Under the pieces are notes generated by a model. It was not told the origin of the DNA and made no database searches. It saw nothing but the letters and a program-made list of their open reading frames with translations. The position numbers and the translations under genes were made by a program. This document shows, piece by piece, positions 54,792 through 64,000 of a stretch of DNA of 64,000 bases. Source of the stretch: Flabesymbios commensalis (Eukaryota > Annelida > Polychaeta > Terebellida > Flabelligeridae); assembly GCA_964017125.1 (NCBI GenBank), contig OZ024905.1, forward strand, positions 35,992,416 through 36,056,415. Reading direction: 5' to 3'. The first letter of the stretch is position 1, and each line of letters begins with the position of its first letter.

Positions 54792-57700
54792 GCTAGTCAT
54801 TATAGGCTGATCTCAGTGACATGCGGGGATGACCTGACATGACCATTGATTAGCCGCTTCTAATTAGTAAGCCGTGGATTAGTTGATACGCGTGCCACAG
54901 CCCTGACCAGGTCCTCCTAATTTGGCGGGAGTCATTGTGAGAGGACCAACTGAATTAATCATCAGACGCGTGGAGGTAGTGACCACGCATATACGCTAGG
55001 GAATACACATCATGTAAAAATTGGTCATTATTTTTTACTCTATAATATGACCACGCAGAGATACTCAACCCAAGTAAAAAATAAATGAGCAAAGGGCAAT
55101 ATTTTTTTAAGCTATATATATATATGTAAAAAAAACTAATAATAACGCCAGATCCCATGCTATTAGATTAATAGGAAGTAGTAAATTAATGCTTAACGTC
55201 AGTTGTAGCCCATTGGTTGTGGTTACAAGCTTATCAAGATGGAGATGGGGTTGTTCGAATGTTTCGATGTGGCTTGCAATAAGGTACTATAATCATGACA
55301 ATAGCATGACATAGTTTACCTGAACAGAGCCACCATTTTAAACTCTTCACAGGTTCTTTAAAGACCTTGTCAAATGCAACGCTAATGAAAATCCAATTCT
55401 ATTGGAACCTTGACATGAACATTGATGAAAGCATCCATGGAGTAACGCACTGAGGACGGAAGATGGAGGATGAACAAAAGCTGACATTCCTTGTAACCAT
55501 GGAGAGTTAATTTACGGGTGATTGCCATTCCACCTCAGAACAGACCATTCTGCCGTACAAAGTCACAAAGCTGTAACTGAATACAGTTCATCTAAGGCAG
55601 TTACTGTTCATGGCTTCACAAAGCAGCATTATCGTGCCTTCGTTCACTGTCCATGCTGGTCATGGACTGTTCACCTTCGTATTTTAAATCTAGACGTTTC
55701 ACACAAAGTTTCACATCATAACTCTAACCTGATTCACACTCTTAACACATGCGTTATTCACAATGTTCACTGTGGCAAATCTAAGTAAAATTATTCCAAA
55801 AATAATCTCAAATATACATGTATAATAGCATGAAATCAATGACCACGTACTCATGGTACTCGAAGGGTGGGGATGTATTACCAGTGATTACATTTGGGCT
55901 ATCTAACATTTTCTCTATACTCTACGAAATCGGGTCTTAAAGCATTATACCGAAGTAAACAATTCATATAAGAAGAGGTAAAGAGTTTTCTGTTTATGTG
56001 CCTTTTGCCATAGCCTCGTAAGCATAATGAGAGTAGGGAACATCGGGTTATTAAAACAATCAGTTCGATAAGATTCGGGACGTATTAGATTTGATACTTG
56101 CACAGATATATATCTCCAAAGAACTTTGTAGCAATACTTAGTGAACGAGTGTAAATAATACTGATAAGATTGACTTGGCAGAGTTTATTACTGCCACTTT
56201 ATGCCAAACCTCAGAAATGCAATAGGCCGGGGGAGAAACGGAAAAGATTACATTTTTTGCCTTGACAACATAGCTGAGATCTAGAGCACTGTAATGACTG
56301 ATACAAAGAGGAGAATGGCAAGAGGCTCAAACTACTAATTGGCGAAATACCCGCGGCTACAGCACAACAGCTGTAGCGGTTGGCAGTTGTAAAGAATGGC
56401 AGCACATTTTTGTGCTATATATTAAGGTTGCAATGGTGGGGTATTTTGCATGCCTCGGGAGTTAGATTTTTTGGGTATCGCGCCACGGGGAGTGATCATG
56501 TGAAGACGGTTGCTCAGGCTCGTCTAACAGCAGGAGTTCCAGTACCAACTGACGGCCACATCAACCAGCCATAGTGGTATAGCCCGGCCTGTAAACTAAC
56601 CCCAGTCTACCTATCACAGCCTCATAATTACCTCGATAAATTCGTTTTGGACATGCAATTTTATTTTCTCATATTGTAAACATAGAAGAGAGTGTAGTTC
56701 TGAGTCTGCTTATGTAATAATGGTCTGCCGTCACCTTTAGAATCAAAAGGGTCGTATGATAACGTGTTACGTCATTCACATGAAAACATGTAGATTGTAA
56801 ACCAAATGGAGACCACAATGAAGATAGAAAGATTCAAACTATAGGCATATAGCTACATTCTACTATCCCCATTCTACTATCCCCATCCATGGCTACAAAT
56901 ATAAATATTATTATTTTCTTTATTGAAAGTAAAACTACCAGGACTGTGGGAATCGTAGATAACCAGGTTCGATTTGAGTGTTATTTTTAAAGAGAAATGT
57001 GCTCACGGGTTCATGCCGATTTTGAGCACTAGTATTGACTGTGAAAACATCATACATTACAGACAAGTCTATGTGCGGCATTCTACCTAAAACCGCACCT
57101 GGGGCGCATGGTATGGGAGAATGCTCGGGATGGAGCTGAGGGAACACTGGCACTTGGCAGCAAACAGCTTATCCATAGAAGCGCCTCCGGTAAGGATTCA
57201 GACTCAGACGGAATGGATCGCGGAGTCCACACCCCAGGGAATAAATCCTTTGTGGTAAAACAATGAAGGGGCGTATTAGGTAGATTCAAAAATAATAACA
57301 CCCAAATAAGAATCACTAACTGATTTATCATTTGTACGCATACATTTATGTGATAAATTATTACAATCTCTTTATATCACAGTAATCATGTGTATCGGAC
57401 ACCGCTAATTATTTCACTGGCCGACATTTATTCGTCATTTTGAGGTTTGATATCCATAGCTACGCGAACGATTTGCTCATCGGTTTTCAATAGGAATAGA
57501 ATTTCCAGCTAGATATGACTTTGTGCAGAGAGACCAATAGGTTTAATTAATGCTAATCAAACTTGCTAATTGAGATTTGTGATTCTGGCGGCAGCGGGAC
57601 CAATTGCAATGGAAATGAAAGAGGTTGCCTGAGGCCAGATTGGCTGGCATTTAAGCTCCACTTTGTCCAGTCGTGATCAAACCGTGATAATGCCAGCTCA

Positions 57701-58341
57701 AATTTGACAATACATCTTTACTGAGTCTGATTATCAATCCTCGACACTCGTACAGCACAACACATGTAAATCACTCACAATTCCTGTACCTTGGATTAAT
57801 CATGTGCATTACACTATATTTTAGAATTAATAACGAAACATATTTCGAAAACGTATTCAAAAGTCCAGCTGCAAAAAGATGATGTTTAATCTGTCTTTGT
57901 GAACAGTCCGCAATGGTCAATGATCTATAATGTCTTACGCCGCGATCATCTCATGCTATGCAACACATAAAGAAGACTGGATCTGTATTTGATAGAGAAT
58001 ACGTCTAGAGGACGTAGAGGATGGTATGGTGGTGACAGACAATCAGTGATTGTACAGGCGTGCTCAGCAATGCGGGGTCACAGCGTGGTACCAGATAGAT
58101 GGGATTGGCCTGGCCCCTCACCCCACACGGGATTCAATCAGTCAGTCAGCAAACCCTCGCTCACCATCCTGCATTCTGTCCACGCCACACAAATCAACAG
58201 ATTCATTGTTACAGCAGATGAAGGCAGTAGCCGAACCAGGGACTGAACGCTGCCATTCTGCATTCAGCAGCGTGGAAGACGCCATGCACACTGCCGCAGC
58301 ATTCAGAGTCATGCTAATCCTGCAGCACAGTCACACTGTAA

Positions 58342-58405
58342 TGCAAAGCCAAAAGGCAGTAAATGCCCACTTTTCAAGTGAGCATTTACTGCCTTTTGGC
58401 TTTGC
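58342..58405. repeat. Stand-alone foldback, 25 bp perfect arms
   Basis: TGCAAAGCCAAAAGGCAGTA then AATGC pairs with GCATT then TACTGCCTTTTGGCTTTGCA. A weak relative may lie near 36343-36380 (CAATGGCAAAGTAAGCAGTT). Confidence 0.88.
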
Positions 58406-58669
58406 AGCACAGCGGTGGTGCCGTAAATGCACTTGCCATGTAGCCACGCACGGTGATGTCCAGTGCAGAGCATGGCAAATGGCTAGGCAGTGGCAGGCAT
58501 CAGTCATCCCCGCAGCGTCACCTCCTAGACCCCCTCCCTGGTCCCAGGAAATAGCACGCTCTTCATGAAAGTGCTAAACTCCTAATGAAGGTGCGCAGAT
58601 CAATAGCTGCAGTGAATGCTGCTCTATGTTCAAGTTCTCAAGGATGTGATACCTACAATAAAGGCTCAT

Positions 58670-58806
58670 GAATGAATGAATGAATGAATGAATGAATGAA
58701 TATGATGAACGAGGGCCACGTTTGTGCACATATATGCTAAACTGGGCCAGGGGAACCTTCTCAGGATGAATCGGATCATGATGACACTGTCTTCCAGACA
58801 TAGGAT
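58670..58806 (-). mobile_element. SINE fragment with short (ATTC)n tail
   Basis: On the minus strand GACAGTGTCATCATGATCCG, AAGGTTCCCCTGGCCCAGTT, then a tail of about eight TTCA units. Matches the body of the SINE at 27085-27516; the tRNA-like head is absent, so it is 5' truncated. Confidence 0.78.
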
Positions 58807-59140
58807 TCGAAATTAAAACCTTGGCTGCTGTTGTTGATCATGATGATTATTCTTCTGTGGTTCAGATATATAATATAACACAAATCCTGTTTTTGAGATG
58901 CTGTTGCCACAACGCCCATTGCATTATACCAGATATTTGATGATAAAAAATAATAAACACTTATCATGCTTATCAAATTAAATTGTATTTTTTTGTTTTT
59001 CGAAAACTTAACCAGCTACTTAACAATCACACCAAGGTTTCTCATTCTGATCTGACCCCAGCATGTTTTAGGATGGTACCAAGGCATTGTCTGTCTTTAA
59101 CAGGCGGCACTTACGTACATCTGTACATGTGTGTGCTGGA

Positions 59141-59243
59141 CATGAGCAAACACAAGAGGTTGACACAATGTTGGTTTAATGTTGGGCCAACGTCGCATAC
59201 GGTGGGGCAACATTAAACCAACATTGGTTCAGAGTTTCGTTTT
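59141..59243. repeat. Palindrome-family element, first of three in a row
   Basis: GAGCAAACACAAGAGGTTGA, arms CAATGTTGGTTTAATG / CATTAAACCAACATTGG, centre GGGCCAACGTCGCATACGGT. Confidence 0.88.
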
Positions 59244-59260
59244 AGAATTTTTCACCTCTA

Positions 59261-59368
59261 CCAGTCAAAAACGACACGTTGACCCGATGCTGTTTCAATG
59301 TTGGTCCACTATCTACGACGCTGACATAACATGAAAACAACATTGGATCAATGCTTGGTTTTCCAGTG
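59261..59368. repeat. Palindrome-family element, second of three
   Basis: CGACACGTTGACCCGATGCT, GTTTCAATGTTGGTCCACTA, centre ATCTACGACGCTGAC, right arm TGAAAACAACATTGGATCAA. Confidence 0.82.
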
Positions 59369-59438
59369 TTGGCTCAATATTGTTTTAATGTTGGTACACG
59401 TCTAGAACGATGGCCCAACATTAAACCAATATAATGAA
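59369..59438. repeat. Palindrome-family element, third of three, shortened
   Basis: GGCTCAATATTGTTTTAATG, centre ACACGTCTAGAACGATGGCC, right arm CAACATTAAACCAATAT. Both outer ends missing. Confidence 0.78.
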
Positions 59439-61572
59439 CTGCCGGTGCTTGCAGTCAGTCCTTCAGAATCCTCTTCCGGCACTCCTGGTGAGAGAATTGC
59501 TGAGTCCATATCCAGACAACAGTGGTGCGGAATCAGGGCGGAAATAGGCAGCAGGCCAATCAGCTGAAGGGTGCAGATTCTACAGCTGATGGCGGCAGCC
59601 GGCATGATGGCCTAAACCAGCAATGTGTCACAGGTCAAAACAGGGCACAATAGGTCACCACAGGTCACCAGGCGACCCCTTTTCAATGAATACCTGAGCC
59701 TGCTTATGATAAAGACACAGTAGATATGCCGCGATAAGAATGGAGCTGTAGTAGGCCTAATTGTCAAGACAGTATCCATGGTATATATGTATATTGGTTC
59801 TATTATATTATCTATACCATGTATACTAGATAGTTAGGCTTACATTTTAATAAAGTTATTACGCCATGAACAGACTGATAACAGACGGGAAACGGACGGA
59901 CGTCATTGGGATAACCTTCAGACACGTTGGATGAAGGCTAAAATGAATACATTCTTGTTGTTACTTTATAAATGTATATCAGGTATATGTTGTATTTGGC
60001 ATGGGTTTTTATCAATTAAAAGCAAATCAGGTTTTTCAAATAAATGTTTTCTGTCCATGGTTTTCACTTAAATTTGTGGTAACATGGGTTTACAGTCAGT
60101 CCTCGCTGGGATGACAGCTCACTGTAATACTGTAGCAATGGAATGAGGAATTCATCAAATAAATCAATACCAAATCCCCACGGCTGGATTACATCCATAA
60201 AAACACGATTTATTCGCCTACCATTGGATCAAAGGTGGTCTAGCATCAGAGGTGTTGGCCGCCATTGCCCCAGCGGAAAGCCGTTGTATTGTTAGATGGG
60301 ATGTAGACAGCGACATCTCCCTTCATCAAATGGAGAAAGGTAGGCTCATAAAACAACAGGTGACTGTATTTATTAGCCCATAATCATAAAACACGGTCAT
60401 ATTCCATGAGCACCCATTAGTCCAAATAAATATGTTGGAGTGCGCATATAGAAAGTGGTGGATTTTTCCCATAGACATTATAATCATAAAAATAACATGC
60501 CAGTAAAATTGTAAAATTCATGGACAAATATGTCCAAAATAGCATTTTTAACATACATCTCCAAAATTGTTCTACATTGTCTATGCAAATGCTTAGATTT
60601 GTTTGTGTGGTAAAAAATCGAGATTTTAAATATAAATTTAAAAATTGGCATTCTATTCAGGAATAGGCTGATCATCAAATTATCAGTGATTACAACAATA
60701 AGAGCATAGTTATACCCTCTCAAACAAGTGTAAGTAGTGTGGCTGTGCTATACATTCTGCAGAACGGCCATCAGAAATGAAAACAATAATCAGAAACCGG
60801 CATATTTGTGCAAATTTTCTGCCAAAATGAGCAGCAAGCCTGGTGTGAAATTTATCATTTCAATTAACTCTGGGCGTGTTGGTGTAGGCCTGGTAGCGCA
60901 TCCTGTGCTTAATGTTATTCATGCATGGCCACTCGGCTAGACTTGCCGCCTCCTGTTGCCTCCTGCAGCCTGCCGTCCTGTCTGCCATCCTGCCTGCACC
61001 CTGCCTGCCTGCCCGCGGGAATACCACGCATCCATCACGACCGTGTCATCCCGTCCGCTGTCTATTCTATTATTTACGGGCGTCCTCAAAACCCTAATAT
61101 CACCTCTATGAGATGGTGAGGAGCACGTCGCTGTGCCTGTCTATATAACATGATAACCTCACCCGAGATAGCACAGTGAGCACGTAACATTCATTCCTAA
61201 GAATGCCATATCAACATATATAGTAGAGTAATCACTGGTGATACCGCCAAATAATTCTAGAGATATGGCATTTCTGTAGATGGCGTGCCATATTGGCATT
61301 CCACCCGTTAATAAACCTCATTTGGTTACATGTTACACGCGAAGTAAAATCAACAATAGCACAGAAATGAGGATGACGGCGCCATCATTGCCTTCATTGG
61401 CTATAATAGGGTCTACTTTGGACAGAACCGGGAAATGAGTAATAGCAGTCATACAGCAGTAATGATTCATACAGCTGCACATTACCTGATGATCAGAAAT
61501 ACACATTTATCAGCTATGTTTCCAAAAATGTCAACACATCATGCACATAGGCTCTTGAAAACCGGGTTCTTG

Positions 61573-61818
61573 TTAACCCTTTAACCGCCAAATAATTCAA
61601 TCTGAATTTTCACCCACTTGAAGTTGTGTCTCGCTAACGCGATCCACAACTTCAAGTGAGTGAAAATTATTCAGATTTAACAAAATGGAGGTCAACTGTT
61701 TTCAAATATTGCTGACTGATGTCACATTGTATCTTTAACATGTTTAAAAGGTGTTACTTATTGTGCTAATAAAACACGAAAACCCGAATATATGCGACAC
61801 CGGCGGTTAAAGGGTTAA
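61573..61818. mobile_element. piggyBac-like MITE, CCCTTTAACCGCC ends, copy 3 (inverted)
   Basis: TTAA flanks, 246 bp, reverse orientation relative to copies 41151 and 45752: the ATATTCGGG / CCCGAATATATGCG segment is on the right. Hairpin and loop as in the other two. Confidence 0.93.
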
Positions 61819-62726
61819 TCAGTAAATAACGTTTCAGTAGTGTGTTATTGTAGTTGCATAGCAAACAGCCTTTGGAAAAGTCTTCTATGCTTATACTGTA
61901 AATACTAGAACGTCCTACATGCTTTCAGTGCAATGCTATATTTTCTAAAAAGGCCTACGTGACTGATTTAATACGAGTTTATTTTAAACATTTCTTCGTG
62001 ACTTGGGAATACTATCGAAGTTAGCTATCTATTCTAGAATGATAAGGATCTTTAGTTACAAGCAAGCTGTATTTGAATGGAGAGAGTCTATTGAATAGTA
62101 TCAGTGCCTGCAGCCTAGCTGACCATCTATTCTCTCTTGCAGCCTGCAGGAGTGGCCAGATCCGCATGTAATCAAATCGAAAACTGGGGAGTCTTTAGTC
62201 ACGGAATCTCCACAAAGCACCACAGGCGACTCAATTCCCGTGAAAGACAAACCGCACTAAATTGGGCTGCAAAATGGAATTGTCACCCGAGAGCGTGTGA
62301 GAGCGGCTATTGTTAGGCATAGAGAGCGGGATCAGTAAGGCCTAGGGGAGGATTGTGGAGAAACCCCGTCTGCCAGGACGTGCCTGCTCTAATTTAGTGA
62401 TCTAGAGAACTGTATATAGTATGCCGATCTCAACTGACCACGATCACCATCTACGTCCACCAATGTGTGGAGGCGAGTCTCAATGTAAACATGTTCACAA
62501 AAGCTTCTTGTCCGACTCCCTGTGCGCAAAACAGAATTAGAAACCCAAATTGGTACCGCTACGAGACCCAATCGGGAGATAAAAGGCGTGAATATCGATA
62601 GAAACCGAGTTGGGAGCGGTGCACTAGGCAAACGTGAGTGGTGGACTAATGGATAGGTTGCCTGACCAAACTCACCAACAGCTACATTATTCAGGATCAC
62701 ATGGTTCGCTGATGTGTGTGTGTGCA

Positions 62727-64000
62727 TAGCCAGAACCAGGTCAACTGTCTGCTGTACAGCAATACTGACCAGTCAGTACCTTGGTACCACCATGGACATA
62801 GTAGAGGCTCTACTATCTCCATGGTACCACACAAATCAGCTGTTTGCTGTACACACTGACTAGTCAGTACCACACAGATCAACTGTCTACTGTACACACT
62901 GACCAGTCAGTACCACACAGATCAACTGCGTATTGTACACACTGACCAGTCAGTACCACATAGATCAACTGTCTAATTGTACAGTAATACTGACCAGTCA
63001 GTACCACACAGATCAACTGTCTACTGTACAGTAACACAGTAATACTGACCAGTCAGTACCACACAGATCAACTGTCTGCTGTACAGTAACACTGACCAGT
63101 CATTATCACACAGATCAACTGTCTGCTGTACAGTAACACAGTAATACTGACCAGTCAGTACCACACAGATCAACTGTCTGCTGTACAGTAACACTGACCA
63201 GTCAGTATCACACAGATCAACTGTCTGCTGTACAGTAACACTGACCAGTCAGTATCACACAGATTAACTGTCTGCTGTACAGTAATACTGACCAGTCAGT
63301 ACCACACAGATCAACTGTCTACTGTTCACACTAACCAGTCAGTACCACACAGATCAACTGTCTACTGTACAGTAATACTAACCAGTCAGTACCACACAGA
63401 TCAACTGTCTGCTGAACACACTGACCAGTCAGTACCACACAGATCAAATGTCCACTGTACACACTGACCAGTCAGTAGGCCTACCACACAGATCAACTGT
63501 CTTCTGTACACACTGACCAGTCAGTACCACACAGATCAACTGTCTACTGTACACACTGACCAGTCAGTAGGCCTACCACACAGATCAACTGTCTTCTGTA
63601 CACACTGACCAGTCAGTACCACACAGATCAACTGTCTGCTGTTCAGTAACACAGTAATACTGACCAGTCAGTATCACACAAATCAACTGCCTGCTGTACA
63701 GTAACGCTGACCAGTCGGTATCACACAGATCAACTGTCTGCTGTACAGTAATACTGACCAGTCAGTACCACACAGATCAACTGTCTACTGTACACACTAA
63801 CCAGTCAGTACCACACAGATCAACTGTCTACTGTACAGCAATACTAACCAGTCAGTACCACACAGATCAACTGTCTGCTGAACACACTGACCAGTCAGTA
63901 CCACACAGATCAACTGTCTGCTGTTCAGTAACACAGTAATACTGACCAGTCAGTACCACACAAATCATCTGTCTGCTGCACAGTGACACTGACCAGTCAG
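62727..64000. repeat. 43-55 bp satellite array, running off the window
   Basis: Over 25 tandem units of the form ACCACACAGATCAACTGTCT, then a variable middle, then ACTGACCAGTCAGT. Three length classes occur (about 43, 46-47 and 55 bp), set by GTACACACTGAC, GTACAGTAACACTGAC or a form with an extra CAGTAACACAGTAAT. The unit end ACTGACCAGTCAGT is itself an interrupted palindrome. A small hairpin (GGTACCACCATGGACATAGT) is embedded at 62783-62824. Confidence 0.95.

Larger units (their letters stand above)
40807..64000. other. Region upstream of the Ig1 exon: no gene found
   Basis: No signal-peptide exon, promoter or other gene could be supported in these 23 kb. It contains three near-identical MITEs, about a dozen palindrome elements, three foldbacks, C-runs (45293-45308, 47043-47053) and a terminal satellite. 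It is probably the first Robo intron, intergenic DNA, or both. Confidence 0.6.

Noticed and set aside
58050-58568. 172-codon plus-strand open frame
   Set aside because: Contains a 25 bp-arm foldback, shows no domain or compositional sign of coding, and has no splice context; best explained by chance in a GC-richer patch.
12306-59216. Recurring short peptides of the type GLMLGQRRRRWPSINPALG and FNVGPTSHTVGQH in many frames, briefly considered a gene family
   Set aside because: They are translations of the palindrome-family arms and centre on either strand, not conserved protein.

Overview
The window is intron-rich, AT-rich animal DNA carrying one clear protein-coding gene on the minus strand: a Roundabout (Robo) axon-guidance receptor. 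Twenty exons were placed by hand. Each has an AG acceptor and a GT donor, and the reading phase carries through every junction, giving about 1,317 complete codons between 40806 and 207. In order they encode five Ig domains, three fibronectin III domains, one membrane span and most of the cytoplasmic tail (a PYATTTL tyrosine motif, an LPPPP Ena-type ligand, and GPTPPVR). The signal-peptide exon was not found. The C-terminal end (CC3 and beyond) probably lies past the left edge. Domain order, Robo-specific motifs such as GNETR in the third FN3 domain, gene structure and dense non-LTR small repeats suggest an invertebrate bilaterian, perhaps a lophotrochozoan; the species cannot be named from this sequence.

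Layout: 1-7.9 kb holds the cytoplasmic and membrane exons, with two piggyBac-like MITEs in one intron and a third in the next large intron. 7.9-15.5 kb is a compact run of thirteen extracellular exons (Ig2 to FN3-3). 15.5-40.5 kb is a single 25 kb intron separating Ig2 from Ig1, with minisatellites, tRNA-derived SINEs and many palindromic repeats. The Ig1 exon is at 40.5-40.8 kb. 40.8-64 kb has no exon I can support; it is probably the first intron and/or upstream DNA, and ends in an expanding 43-55 bp satellite that runs off the window.

The most striking non-coding signal is a family of roughly 110 bp near-perfect palindromes (ends CCCAGCAAACA, centre GCGTCNNNGACGC), with over 30 full or decayed copies in 64 kb. 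Arm sequences differ between copies but match each other within a copy. One copy forms a possible alternative C-terminus of Robo. A second family has TTAA target sites and CCCTT termini (piggyBac-like) and carries an internal hairpin shared by members with different ends. In the gene itself, a 102 bp tandem duplication of an intron/exon boundary has created two in-frame 3' splice sites, and a 31 nt microexon lies just after the membrane span.
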